From positions 100,952,562 through 101,016,561 of the forward strand of contig OW799236.1 of NCBI GenBank assembly GCA_941918925.1: a stretch of 64,000 bases of DNA, given 5' to 3'. The translations under genes and the position numbers were made by a program. The stretch's first letter is position 1. The number at the start of each line of letters is the position of its first letter. Source of the DNA: Phyto melanocephala. Taxonomy: Eukaryota; Arthropoda; Insecta; Diptera; Rhinophoridae. Below, piece by piece: positions 33,511 to 45,614 of this stretch. The notes below the pieces were generated by a model, which was given only the letters and a program-made list of their open reading frames with translations, was not told the DNA's origin and did not search any database.

Positions 33511-34049
33511 TCTATATATATAAAAGTGAAACTCTGTCTGTGTGTGTGTGTGTGTTAGCTATAGAATCCGAAACTGTAAAACCGATCGGACTCAAACTTT
33601 GGCAAGTTGTTGCACACATTCCAGGGAGTGTTTATGGATAAAAAAAGTGGGCGGGGACACGCCTATAAAAAAAAATGATCAGTTTTAGCTACATGCACTT
33701 GACCGTTTTTTCTATAACTTTGCACACATATTGAGCTGTCGTGTTTTTATAATTTTGTGATTAGAAAAGTGGGCAGGGCCACGCCCATAAAAAAAGTTAT
33801 AATTCTTAGGTACTTGGGCAGTGTCACGCCCATAAAAAAAGTTTTAATTTTCAGCTACTTGAACTTCACCGATTTTTCTGAAACTTTGCACACATATTAA
33901 ACTGTCATGACTATACAGTTTCGTAATTAGAAAAGTGGTCAGTGCCACGCCCATAAAAAATTTTTAGCCTTGCACTTGATATTAAATTAAAATTCAGAAA
34001 GCATTTTTAATCATTAAGGGGCGTAAAAACGCGCGCCGGGCTTGGCTAG
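33511..34049 (+). mobile_element. Non-autonomous Helitron, 539 bp
   Basis: It begins TCTATATATATAAAAGTGAA and ends GCGCGCCGGGCTTGGCTAG, preceded by A and followed by T in the flanks. That is the Helitron rule of 5' TC, 3' CTAG and insertion between A and T. A GC-rich hairpin-like stretch (GGCGTAAAAACGC, 34020-34031) lies ~15 bp from the 3' end as expected. It has a (TG)n run (33538-33555) and internal repeats, each with ACTTTGCACACATATT and a GGCCACGCCCATAAAAAA block at about 33755-33800, 33815-33840 and 33945-33965. There is no Rep/helicase gene, so it would depend on another element. Confidence 0.85.
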
Positions 34050-35485
34050 TTTTAAATATGTTCCAGTAATGGTTTTTGGTATCACTTTTTTTAAAATTCT
34101 CATGTATAAGAGTAGTAAAGGGTTAGAGAGGCAAGATCATTCCTACGCAATTTACCTTCCCAGTCATAAGCGCAATGAAAACTGTTCCATAATTTTGTTC
34201 TGGCCAACTGAGTTGAACATCATTTGCAAATAATTCTTTTTATAAACTTATTATCTTAAACTAAACGCAGTCTGTCAAACTGAACCAACAAATTTGTTTT
34301 AGCTACCCCCTACTATTATTTATAAAAATATGCGTTACTATCCATTACCTACTATCAAATAAAATACCTCTAAAATAAACTAAAAGTAAATTTTTTGAAA
34401 ATTAAAATGCAACTTTTTTTGCCACCAAAATTTTAACTGCCTTATAAAATCTTTATTTTATTAAAACTCAACTACGATCCCTTAAATCCTTAAAAAACAA
34501 AACAAAACAACACTTGAGCTAGTCTTAAATATTGAAGAAAAAAAACAAAGCGAAAAACAACCAAAAACCGAAGTACACCATTAAAGGAAACTTAACAAGT
34601 TTGTTAAAAAGCAACCTTGAACAACTGCACACACCTAAAAGAAAGAACACAGCGATATCTACACACATAAGCAGACGCTCGATTGCACACTTTAGGAAAC
34701 GCATTCTCGAAAACATACATAAACGGTGTATCTGTGTGAAGAACAGAAAACAACAGCTTAAATGCAACAAAGTTTGTGGCAATGATAAACAGTGAGTAAA
34801 TAATAAAACACTCCTGAAGCCAAAATTCGGAAACAAGACGAAAAACAATAAGAGCAAAAAGAAAAATAAAAAAGCACCTAAAAACTTAGAATTCCTTTTT
34901 GAATTTTTGTTTTTTCTTATTTAAACAACGGAATTAAGTTTGAAAATATTGGCAACATTGTTGCTACCATGAATTTATGTACAAAGGAAGACAACCATAG
35001 CAGCAATGGAAACAAAAACTCATACGCGCATTTAAGTGCAAAAAAAAGTTTAAAACGCATTTTAAATGTACACATACATAAATAGGCACACATACAAAGA
35101 CATAATCGTGCAATCTCACATACACACTTTTATTTTTTCATAAAATATTTATTGGTAGCAACTAAAAGTACAGACGGATGATGAAATTACAGTAGCTGTA
35201 TTTATTCCTTAAGTGATAACAGTGTGAATAAAATTTTGTTGTCTTTCACACGAGGTTGCGAAAGCTTATTTAAAAATTTTTCATCATGTTGGTTTATGTT
35301 TATTTTGAATTCTTATAGATTGAGAAGTCATTTTGACTTTGTCCATCTGTCCGTTCGTGTGAGTATTGAAATGTTTTTATTAAGCCCCAGACATCCCACG
35401 CTTTTGATAAATTTTTTACTAAATTTCACCCCGATAGGAGATACGATAATAGAAAAAAAACTACTTATACTTCTGGTTTATTTAA
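34050..35485. other. AT-rich stretch without recognised genes
   Basis: Includes a 110-codon minus-strand frame at 34525-34857 and its 87-codon plus-strand partner. Both come from a strongly A-rich (plus strand) region and are runs of Phe/Leu or Lys/Asn, which I take as chance. Nothing else recognised. Confidence 0.45.
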
Positions 35486-35791
35486 GGAGCTAACACACGG
35501 CATGTTTTTTACATCTGACTTGTCAAATTCTCCACTGCTAATACAAACATGTCGTGTGTTACTTTTAAAACATTACTTCTGTAAAAAAACATGTGTTGAG
35601 ACATCAGACAAAATTTTAATTAGAGTGCGCTCTATTTTCTTCTGTCAAAACATGTGACAAAAGCCGTTGGCAAAAATATCTGCAGCTGCAAAGCAGTCAG
35701 CGTAAAAAAACAATTTTGACAGACATGTAGATTAACATATGTCTCACAAATGTTAAAGTCAGATGTAAAAAACATGCCGTGTATTATAGCC
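35486..35791. mobile_element. 306-bp MITE with TTTAA duplication
   Basis: The ends share ACACGGCATGTTTTTTACAT and CTGACTT in inverted orientation (35495-35523 and 35757-35782), with looser pairing out to GGAGCTAAC and GGCTATAAT. TTTAA stands on both sides (35481-35485 and 35792-35796). ACATGT-like motifs recur inside. There is no coding sequence. TTTAA, or TTAA within it, as target would fit a piggyBac-type or unclassified MITE. Confidence 0.8.
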
Positions 35792-36270
35792 TTTAACAAG
35801 GTACGTTTTAGCAGCTACCAGATAATTTTTTGAACCTTTTTTGAATTCTCACTATAACATACACATATGAAAACATTAATGGAAAATATGAGTTAAATCG
35901 GTCTATTACCTTTAAAGATATCGGCAAAAATATCAACTCTTTATTGAGATTTCAACAACAAAAGCAAGCGGTTGCAACTAATATGTACATATGTACATTA
36001 GGTTGAGTTATTTTTTCGTCAAAACTCAGTTAGCAAAAACATTATCTATGCAAAATTCGAAAAAAAAAGTTTCTTAAGAAACCATTAGTCTGTGCTCATA
36101 TAGTATCTTGTGCAAATCGACCTCTCTGCTCTCTCCTTATATATTGTAAAGCTGTATTGAAAAACACTATCACATCATTCAAAAACACAAAAAGATCATC
36201 AATTATTGTATTTTTGTTTTTTTTGAGTTTAATAAGTTTTGTCATGAATGCAAGCAAAATACCAGATTTA

Positions 36271-36474
36271 GGGCCATTGTTACAACTTGTCTTTAGTTAA
36301 AGGCAGGATTTTGTCTGCCCGATAAATTTCCTCGCATTTTTATAACTTCTATTTTTATTGTTATTTTTAATTTTAACAATATTTAGTGGATAAAATTAAT
36401 GGTTTATATTGCAAAGCCATTTATCTGTCCGAAAAAATCCTGCTTTTGCAAACAGTAAGTGGTAATAATGGCCC
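36271..36474. mobile_element. 204-bp PIF/Harbinger-type MITE
   Basis: The element starts GGGCCATTGTTACAACTTG and ends, inverted, GGGCCATTATTACCACTTA. Further inverted matching continues through GCAGGATTTT to GATAAA (about 60 bp in all with mismatches). TTA is duplicated at both sides (36268-36270 and 36475-36477). A GGGCC start and a 3-bp TTA target are the marks of PIF/Harbinger elements. It has no coding capacity. Confidence 0.85.
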
Positions 36475-39059
36475 TTAGAATACTTGAAATGCATTTTAAT
36501 TTAAGCAAGCAAAAATTGAGTGATCTTAGCAAAACGATGTTTATTTAGTATTTTACTTTCCATTCGCTATAATCTGGTGCAGCTTTATATAGACTACCAT
36601 AACAACTTGTAATAACTTGTCGTAAAATAGCGAATTAATTTAACCATAACATTTTCATCTTTAAAACCAATGTTTTTAAATAAAGTCTATCATAGTAAAG
36701 TTTAAGGTGTCACACCTTTCACTGCAAGGTCCTCATTGCAGTAAAGTTGCTCTTTTAAAATAAAATTTTTGTCAATTGTCAATCATCATCTTTACGGTAG
36801 TGTTAGTATAAATAGCTGAACAGGCTCAGCTAGTAGAGTAGTAGTTCAACAGAGTTCGTTGCGTGTATAATAAATTGAGTTTGATAACAAAGGCGTATAA
36901 AAATTAGCTAAATAATAAATAAAGTACCTCGTTGGTTTAATATAATGTGTAAAGAATAAGAGTGCTCTAAATTTTAGTACAGTAAACTTGAAGTTTGTTT
37001 TGCAATAAAACAAGCACTGGTTTATTACAAAAAAAAACCATCGCTTTTAAAATTATAACTGTAACAATATTATAAATACTTTAGTCATTCATACAAATTC
37101 CAGAAAAAGTGTATTGTTAAGCGAATTTTCCTGCCAGGTGAAAATAATATTTTAAAAATAATTTTTGTAAATTTAAATCTCATTATTTCTATATGTTCAA
37201 TGTGATCTTCAGTTATAAAGAACATATAGAAATTATGTGATTTAAATTCCAAAAAAAAGGATTCTTTTTTATCAGCGGGTAGTAAAATGTTATAATTATT
37301 CCAGTTTCATTACAAATAAGTTATAATGATCCCAGCTCAAGCTTAAAATTCCTCTAAATTTAGAAAAGTAATATTAAAATTAACTGTCTCCTATGTTCTG
37401 CGCAACGTAGCATAATGAGGGGAAGAAAGAAAACATAAGCTAGGAAGTTGCCAAAATGAAGGTCAGAGGTAAAATTCGAGCGCTATGTAGTGTGTTTTTA
37501 TGGGTAAGAGGGTGACAACAATATTAGAAATATTTAGCGGGAACCGGGTGAGGTGAACATAGTGTAATTGTGCGAAACTAAATTTATTATTTTCCCTCAT
37601 TTGAATTCATATGTAAATATATTGCATTCCCATTTAATTTAATTTCAATATCTAGCCAAAATACTTTTGGCATTAAATATCTTTAATGAATTCCCATAAT
37701 GACTGTTCTCACCTGAGTGAAAATACGAACGTTCATTATGTGGAAATACACTCGCTTACTTACTCTAACTTTATTATTATTGAGACATTAATAAGCTAAT
37801 TTTAAGAATAGTAAGAATAAAAATAATAAATAAAATTAGTCTCTGTTAAGCACAAATCCTGAACAATCGACGTTTTGTAAAATGGCTGTTACAGTTAACT
37901 AACCAACTAACTAACAAAGTTTAACTAACTTTATGTCATTTTAAAATGAATTTATCTGACTTATTATGTGGTAAATTTCGTTCTCACTCACTATGGCAGT
38001 AAATATGAATAGAAATGCTATCTTTGATTTAAAATTTCTATTTTAATTAAGAACTTATGAGTTAAACAGATGATATTTACATCCAACACTAAAACGTGTC
38101 GATCAAAGAGTGCTGATAATGCCACTGTAGCTGGTTTCGAAAATAAATTCCACTCAGCTGGTATCGGGATAAAAACTTACTTTCTTAGGTTACTCTTCCA
38201 TAATCACAAAAAAAAAAATTTTTTCTCTTCATATAGAAGAATTAAAAATAAATATGAACTCAAGCTAGAAATAAATAAAAAAATATTGTCTTTAAAACAT
38301 TAAAAGTTTGAATACAAATTTATTATATTATTTATGTTATAAATAATTATTTAAGCTCTTCTTTAGAACTCAAATTTTATATAATCAAGCGACTACAGGA
38401 ATTTTATAAATTTTTTTCTACCAAATTTTAAATACTTAAGGTTAAATGAATGACAATAAAATTTATTTAAACAACAACTCATCTGACTACCCTTTAACCA
38501 CTGTTTTAAAATCTGTGAACAAAAACGACGTCTCCTGTTTATTTGCAAAAAGACTAAAGGCGTAAATTGTGGTTGCAAAAATAAAAAAATAATAATAATA
38601 ATAATGATGACGATAAAACTACACAACAAAATTAAACAAGAACTTAGGAAAATTTATACACAACTTTTTTAAATACACACACACATATATTTGCACAATT
38701 ACTCCACAAGTACATATTCAACACTGCAATTGTTTCTTGTTCTTTTTTTTTAAATCTTCACTGAAGTTGTTAAAACTTTTGAAAATATATTCAACTTGTG
38801 TTAAATTAAATTTTACACGAGGCAAAAAAAAGGAACAAGAAGTTTAATTTTTGGTAGAAGTTATAAGCGAAACAGGAAATGCTTTTCTAAAGCTAAATTT
38901 TTAATTTCCTTTAATGAAAATAGTAAGTATAAGTAGTTACTTTTAGCGGAATAATAAAAAAATGCATACGTTATTGTCTTAGTAGTTTTTACACATAATT
39001 TTGATGTATCTCAAATTTCTACCAGATAATGATTGAATCAAATAATTTGTTTGGTCTTT
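36475..39059. other. AT-rich stretch with a possible core promoter or solo LTR
   Basis: Mostly A/T-rich DNA with chance frames. The exception is 36700-36960, which has a more balanced composition and promoter-like motifs (separate entry). An (AAT)n run at 38587-38605 is the only other landmark. Confidence 0.4.
36807..36860 (+). promoter_or_regulatory. Possible Pol II core promoter (TATA box plus initiator)
   Basis: TATAAATAG (36807-36815) is followed ~30 bp on by TTCAACAGAGTTCG, resembling an insect initiator, with AATAAA signals within the next 120 bp. TATA box, start and poly-A signals packed together are typical of a retrotransposon LTR; the region could be a solo LTR beginning near TGTCACACC (36707). 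No matching target duplication was found and a chance TATA box in AT-rich DNA is common. Confidence 0.25.
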
Positions 39060-40024
39060 ATACCCTTCACCTGTGGTGCACAAGGGTATATATAGCTTTG
39101 TCGTTCCGTTTGTAATATCTACAATTTTCATTTTCAACCCCATAGAGTATATATTTTCTGAAAGCTTATGAACAGAGAAGTCGATTAAGCCCTGACCGTC
39201 TCTCCCTGTGTTGGTTAAAATCAAGTTTTAGAAGCAACTATATGTTCCTCAGATCTGTGTATAATATCAATCTTTTGAAAACGTCCTGGAATAGCTATTG
39301 AAATTCAGCACAATCTCCCCATAACTTTCTGAGATATGAACAAATAAATACGACTGCCTCTGTTTTTTCCCACATTTTTACAACCTACATTAAAATTTTT
39401 CAGCCACAGAATAATTTACAGGAACCTTTGTTACTATTTGTATATATAATATGTATTTAGAGATATTCGTGAAAAATTTTGAATAAAGCGGGCTCCAGTC
39501 GGTAAAGCTATAGGCACAAAATTTTTTATTTTTAAAAACATATTTTCCAAAAAAAATCAACTTTTATAAGCTTCTAGACAACCGATAGAGTCAATATTGG
39601 TATTGTCTGAACGGTATTGACTAGCGCAATTAAGCATTATAAAAAAACTAAGATTCGTGTTGTCGTAAATTTATATTTAGGTCATATCTGGCATTTGAAA
39701 ATTTTAAATCTTAAACCCCAAAAATTTGTGTATCAAACGAAAGGGTTTTTTTTATGTTAAATCCATGATGGCGTTTAAAACAAAATGGCGGATATATTTT
39801 TTTAACCTCATCAATTTGGCTATCACATGAAAGGACTTGACTAGTATAATACAGATAGCTACGTTAAAATTCAAAATCGAGGATAGCATCAGGTATAATA
39901 AAGAAAAATGGCGTATAACATGAAATATAGTAGGTTAAGCTACGATGTTGGATTACACTTATGTACATGACGGTAAAAGGTATTATCAGATTCGGCACTG
40001 CCAAATTTAGCACTCTTACTTGTT
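39060..40024 (-). mobile_element. INE-1-like element, second subfamily (copy F)
   Basis: The 39060 end reads TATACCCTTCACCTGTGGTG with CAAGGGTATA, then GTCGTTCCGTTTGTAATATC and CCATAGAGTATATATTTTCT. The other end has GATTCGGCACTGCCAAATTT and AGCACTCTTACTTGTTTT, the same terminal signature as copies A-E. The middle differs and has no GTCCGTC core, so this is a relative rather than a copy. The region 59336-59850 has the same type in plus orientation. Confidence 0.55.
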
Positions 40025-40133
40025 TTAATTGAAACAGGAAAAAGGGAGAAGGTTGAGTGATACCCTCTTATGTAATAAATACAATGCAAGAAATTTTTTG
40101 AGGCCGGCAGAGCAATCCGGGGTCAGCTAGTGA

Positions 40134-40320
40134 AAGGTTTTCCAATAATAGTGATAAAAAACACACTTATTTTTAAGGAAATTAAAAAATTTTTTATGTA
40201 ATGTGAAGTACAATCGATACAATTAGGTTCTAAATAAAACGCCATTCAACGCCATTCTTCTGCTGGAACAATTTCGATGAACCCAAATTTCAAGCATTTT
40301 TTCCACTAAATATGGTTAAA
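40134..40320 (-). repeat. Diverged repeat shared with 54311-54500, likely a transposon 3' end
   Basis: AAAGGTTTTCCAATAATAGT starts here; the other copy starts AAAGGTTTTCCAATAAGAGT. Both continue with an ATAAAA tract, CACTTATT-TTAAGGAAATT and a CTTCTGC(T/A)GGAA block about 130 bp in. On the minus strand the last part reads VPAEE or IPAEE and the other copy also gives SHGGHLNDVL, which fits the C-terminus of mariner transposases. I read both as mariner 3' ends, with modest confidence. Confidence 0.4.
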
Positions 40321-42889
40321 ATAAATTGTCGGCATCTATTGTTTTTTGTATGTTTTTCAGCCGTCGCATAACCTGGTCTCTGCCATTATATATATTTTTC
40401 TCCAAGCGAAAATAAAATCTCGCTTCACATGCTTAATTAAACTTGATACCGTATCTAACTGGCTTAGAAGGGGTATATTTGCATGAACTTTGCTCTTTCC
40501 TGAAAGTTGTTTATCGACTGTAATGTTTTAATGTGCTTTCAAATTAGTTAAAATTTTAAGCTAATGCCGATGTGTTTGCATTTATATTTAGAGAAAACTT
40601 GACTGGGCATAGCCGGGCCCAGGTAGCATGAGTATGAACAAAATCTTATTTTAAATTTTTACCACTGTCATGGTCATAAAATTTACGCTTGTTTTTAGTT
40701 TTCGTATGAAAAACACTTTTACTGAGGAATACCTGAAGTTTCACTAAAATATTTGCAATACTTATGCAAAAAATTCAATAAATGCCTGGCCAGGAACAGA
40801 TATCCTCTTAAGGGATATAACTATTAAGTACTACATATGTCAATAGAATAGTTTTCTTTACTCGATTGTATGTGAAGTGTCTTCACTTAATCGTGAATAA
40901 CATCAACATATTTTAAGCGATTTGTATTATTTTTATCTTATCTAGCTTTCAGCATTCCCTCCACCCTTCCGAAAAATAATTTTTTTAATATTTTTGTATG
41001 ACTTTTTAGAAGAAAAGAACTATTCTCATTTTGCATGAAAATTAAAAATTATGGCCATCTGTTTATAAATATCTTGCTAACACTTAAAAATATTAAAAAA
41101 AATTATTAAACCGACTTAAAGAAAATTTATATCATTAATCATTTACTGCTCTTTTAATCAAATTCAAACTCTTCGCTCTCGATTTATGCGCAAAATATTA
41201 GGCATTCTTATTAAAAAACTCAGCCTGATAAAAAAACTGAAAGTAGATTTAAATTGATATTTCGTTAATTAAAAGAGTTTTTAATCTTATGTTTATTTAA
41301 ATTATGCAAAAATTAAAAAAAAAGAATAAACTTAAACAAGAATAGACTTTTAACCAAAGTGCAACGCTGAAAAAATATAAACGTTTTAAGTTTACTTGCT
41401 GTTTTTTAAAAAATATGGACGTGGAAAAATGCGAAGATCAAGTCTTGGTTTAATACGTTATTTTGTTCATTGCAATGTCCCAGAAACAAAAAAAATCATT
41501 TAAGGTTAATGTACTAATTTGGTCGATATGAATTATTTTACATAAAATAAAGTTAAAAATTTATTTTTAATGTTAACCAACAAATATTTAATTAAAGTTT
41601 ATAATTTAAATATTTTTAGTGTTAAACAATATTTGCAAAACAGTCATGGCCAAAAATATAACTTTTAAGTCTTCCTAATAGCAGGGTGAATAATTTGTTA
41701 TTGTTCGTTGGCGACACTCAAAATCATAAATACAAAATGACAAATACATCCCTGCCTTTCTGATGAAAGATAAAGTAAACATAATCATTTAGATTCATAT
41801 ACGAGAAGAATACTTATCAATCGAAATATTTTATATTTAATCGCATGCCACAAAATAAAAAAACGAAATAAATGATTGCATTAAAAAGTTAAAAAATAAG
41901 AAAACAAGAGACAAGATCCCCACAAAAAAATTGAGCACAACTATAAAAAAGCAAAAACAGTTGAAGCGTTCATTCATCTTCGTCAGAATGATATAAAAAA
42001 ATTTATGCGTTATACTTTTTTATATTTTTTTACTCAATCGTACGCATATCTGCAAGCATTATATATCCTTGTCACACCGAAATACCTACACGCGTATACA
42101 CATGAAACAAAAGATTCTGGCTGAAGTCTTTTTTTCGTACTGTCATTGTTAAAGTAACTTTAATATCAATTTCCCATTTATACCTTTACGCCATTGTAAT
42201 GACAAATCACATTTTCTATAAAAAATTTAACACAAAAAAAAAATGAATGGCAAAAATCCATCATAGTTTTACTGCGTTTATTTCAACAATGTCTTTAAGT
42301 AACAACGGTTTCTGTGAGTGAGTAAAATAAATGGGTTGGATATGGATGAATGCTGAAAAGTTATAAAACAATTTTATTAAACTTTCTTGCTCTTTTTTGA
42401 AATTTTCAAATCATCAGCATGTATGCAAGTAAGTATGTGAAACAACAAAGGAGAAGCCAATGAACGGTACCACAAAAATCACAGTGGGCTTCCTATTACC
42501 GTTTTCGTAAAGTGTTGTGCATTCTTTAAACACATTTGATATATTCTCTATATATGAAATAAGTATTCTTTACATATTCACAAAAATATTAATAAATTAA
42601 AAAATTAATTTGGTTATGCCGCACGTGGGCTTCCCATTTTAAGATTTTCGCTATGACACGTTCTTTTTTCGGCACTCATGCCAGCATCTTAAGGTGTAAA
42701 ATAAAGATGCTTTTTCTAGACCAATGTTTCGTTCTAAGCACTGCTGTATACCGCTATAGTATTGTCTAGTTACAAGTGGTTGCTTTGCTTTTCAAAATTA
42801 TTGTAATTTACTTATGGGCATATGGCATCTCTACAATTAGGCAGCTGTCACATATGACAGAACAATGCATCGTAATTGTGAATATTTAT
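40321..42889. other. AT-rich stretch without recognised genes
   Basis: The minus strand at 40330-40480 may continue the mariner relic next to it, but too decayed to place. CATAGCCGGGCCCAGGTAG (40608-40626) resembles Helitron 3' ends, without a matching start. Remaining sequence shows A/T tracts only. Confidence 0.4.
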
Positions 42890-43750
42890 TATATTTAAAT
42901 TTAAAAAAAAAATATTCTTATGCCCTTCGCTACCTTCGAAGAATTTTAAGTAGAGAAAGTGCACCTAATGTGGCAGTCATTCGAAGTGTAGTTAAAAAAG
43001 TTACGTACCGGTAGGTCTCCTAAAAAAGATGCTGTTGTAAACAAGAGTTGCAATACTCTGGTTAACCGAAAAAACCAATTTGTCATAGTTCGCAACAACT
43101 TCACAGCAAATTAAGGTCATACGAATTTAAAAAAAAGTCATTTTCTGCGACGAAACACACTTATTTGTACGTTTTCGTGATTTAACTAAATGGTCCAGCT
43201 TGTGGCTCAGAAAAACCTCTTGCAACAAATTCACCCACAGCAAGCAACTGTCTGTTGCTATTTTTTCGCAGGCGGCGTGGTTGAGTATAACATTTTAAAG
43301 ATGAGTCCATAATTGCAGTGATTGTGAATGGCGTTTGTGACAACAACATGATGACGGGGCTTTTATAACCTCAACTAGAGGGTAGGGTGGAATAGGCAGA
43401 TATTGTGCACCTCACTTAGGTCCATTATATTGATTCCTTTGTGATACCCGGAATAGAAAAGTAAGGATATAATCGAAAAGAGAAAGAGAAGCAGACAAAT
43501 CCAAAGTCTCTGGTAGGAATCGAACCCGCAACTCCCAAACTTGCAGACCAGTACACAACTGACTACTCCACCGGGGCACCCAACTAGATGGTAATAATCT
43601 GTGGTTTTTGCCAAATGGCATGATCTTCTACACTGCATATGAAATACTTAATCTATTACAGCAACGATCTCCAGAACTAATTATCTCAATAAATTATGAA
43701 GTCAGCTCGTTACCAACATCATGCGATTTAGTGGGGCGAGCCATTTGTCG
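42890..43750 (+). pseudogene. Rosa-type transposase relic split by a SINE
   Basis: In order, the plus strand gives VIFCDETH (first catalytic block, about 43138), QIHPQQATVCCYFFAGGVV, then FKDESIIAVIVNGVCDNNMM (about 43294-43353) and PQLEG. After the SINE it resumes with DGNNLWFLPNGMIFYTAYEI, LNLLQQRSPELIIS and LPTSCDLVG. These fit the family blocks VIFSDEAH, HPxKVTVWC, FFKDE...VTVNGxRYxxM, LWFQQDGATCHTA and WPPRSCDLTP. The second Asp is replaced (LPNG) and the frame breaks several times. The region from 42890 to 43130 is weaker and may be the linker. The gene was already dead or became so by the SINE. Confidence 0.75.
43385..43580 (-). mobile_element. tRNA-derived SINE, copy 3, inserted in a transposase relic
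   Basis: Read on the minus strand it starts GGTGCCCCGGTGGAGTAGTC, has a perfect tRNA-type B-box GGTTCGATTCC, then CCAGAGACTTTGGATTTGTC, a CTTCTCTTTCTC tract and TATCACAAAGGAATCAATAT. It ends CTGCCTATTCCACCC. CAACTAGAGGGTA (43372-43384) and CAACTAGATGGTA (43581-43593) flank it, a 13-bp target duplication with one change. Transposase codons continue on either side, so the insertion site is certain. Confidence 0.92.
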
Positions 43751-45614
43751 GATATTTTACTTGATATTTAATTAGATAATGTTTTATTTAAAATTCATTA
43801 AAAAACATTAGAGCACTCTTTACAAAATGTTTGCCTTCATTTTAAAATTAAAAACAATATTTTCACTGAGACACTCCTTACTTTAGGTTGTACATCTTGT
43901 GGGAAATTACTAGAACTAGCTGTAAAAGGATAATTGCTCCATTTTCAATCTGTTGTAGATGTTGTACACATATTGTTCTACATTAATTTTAAAGTTTAAG
44001 TTTTTATACAACATTTACAGCCATTATATCTATGTCGATAAATTGTCGTATATATACTCATTGCTGGAAATGGAAGTATTATCGTTGTTTTTTTTCAATA
44101 TGGAGAATTAAATTTCTTACAACCTACGACTCTTAGGATAGGTTGTGAATTCAGCAAATGTTTTATATCAAGCCAGGCTTTCTACGAGACAAATATAAAT
44201 AAAAAATAAAAAAAAAAAATAAAAAATATAAATAAAAAATTGTTACTGCAATAAATTTGTCTCATTTTTCTAGTGCTGAAATATTATCTAAGCAGTGCAA
44301 AACACTTACCTTTTTATGCAAGCAATTTTAGAATTTATATGAATGCAATACGGTAATGGAATGAATTTGTACTGTTTAGAAAATTTGACAATAACGATAA
44401 CTTTATAAGATTTATAAAAAATTAACTGTAATCAAGGTTTTACTTATTGTAAAAAAAAAAACATTTCTTTCACCGGAAAAATTATAAGGGCCAAATAGTA
44501 CTTTTTAAGGTGCAAAGCTTATGAAGCCACTTTTAATGGGTACCCCTAAAATTATTCAATATTATCATAACTAAAGTATTGAAAGTGCAAAATGTTTACA
44601 GAAATTCCGTTTGTCGAAGGTCACACACGACAATTTTAATTTCCCAACTTCTTCCATATTTTCTTTTGAACTTGCTTTTATATTCACACGCGACAATTTC
44701 GTTGGCGATTTTTTTTTGTTTTGTTTAAATTTTTTTTTCTAATAATCTGACTTTTTGTGCTTTAGCCGTAAATAGCAATAATAAAAATAAAAACATTCAT
44801 TAAATAATACATATAATTGATTTTAATAAACGCTTTAAATTAAAATGTCTAAAATTAAAAATCACTAAAATATTTTTTTTTAGTTTTTGTATTTTTAGAT
44901 GTTTTAAACCTTAAATTTGTGACATTTTTAATTCAAATTTTAAATTACTTACACACCAAGAAGCGAAACACCGAATGAAAAGATATGTAAAGTATTCACC
45001 GAAAAAAAAATTGCTTCAAATAGCCGCTTATCAGCTATTGTTTTTCCATTTTTTTCTCCTTACCTAAAACTGTAAAAACAACTATAATCATCGTGTCTGA
45101 CCATACACCTTGGGAATCTAATAGTGGTTTCAATTTTCGCTTCACTTTTTTTTAAGCACCAAAATGCGAATTCAGTTCTACAAGTTATCTCTATCATAAC
45201 CGTTAAAATTATATAAATTTATTTTCTAACTTATATTTAAGGATTTGTTAATATTCTACTCGGCTTCCCACTGTGTCATGCTATAAATTTATTTGGAAAT
45301 ATTCTCACACTTAATTTCCTTTGTGCATTGAACGCGGCTACAGTTTGGTGAGTGTGTGTTGTGTGGCTTGAATAAGGTTGTGTATTTATGTATGCGTGAG
45401 TGTGTGGCTCAGTGCCTTTGTGGCATCAATCTTTGATTGAATTTACGCGTTTTTGCATTCTGTCATTCACTGCAGAACAACAGTTTCATGTCATCTTTTC
45501 ATTTTACTTTGTTTTTGATTTCCTTCTTGTTTCTGTTTTTATTTTTCTCAATAAGAAATGTCAGCTTCTTTGTTGCCAATAACGTTCACAATGATGTTCT
45601 GTTCAAAAAATTAA
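43751..45614. other. AT-rich stretch without recognised genes
   Basis: No coding sequence or repeat recognised. Short simple runs such as (AAAT)n near 44195-44240. Confidence 0.45.

Noticed and set aside
34525..34857. 110-codon minus-strand open frame
   Set aside because: Runs of Phe and Leu opposite an A-rich strand; both strands are open for the same reason, and no motif is recognisable. Treated as chance.
36707..37150. Complete LTR retrotransposon or solo LTR
   Set aside because: TATA box and poly-A signals are suggestive, but no target duplication, second LTR, primer binding site or pol codons were found; only a low-confidence promoter entry was kept.
40090..40120. Helitron 3' end (CCGGGGTCAGCTAGT)
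   Set aside because: Ends in CTAGT after GC-rich sequence, but no matching TC start or relatives could be seen; a single short motif is not enough.
43385..43580. Possible functional tRNA gene
   Set aside because: The B-box is perfect, but the acceptor stem and anticodon arm do not fold as a tRNA, and target duplications plus two other copies show it is a SINE.
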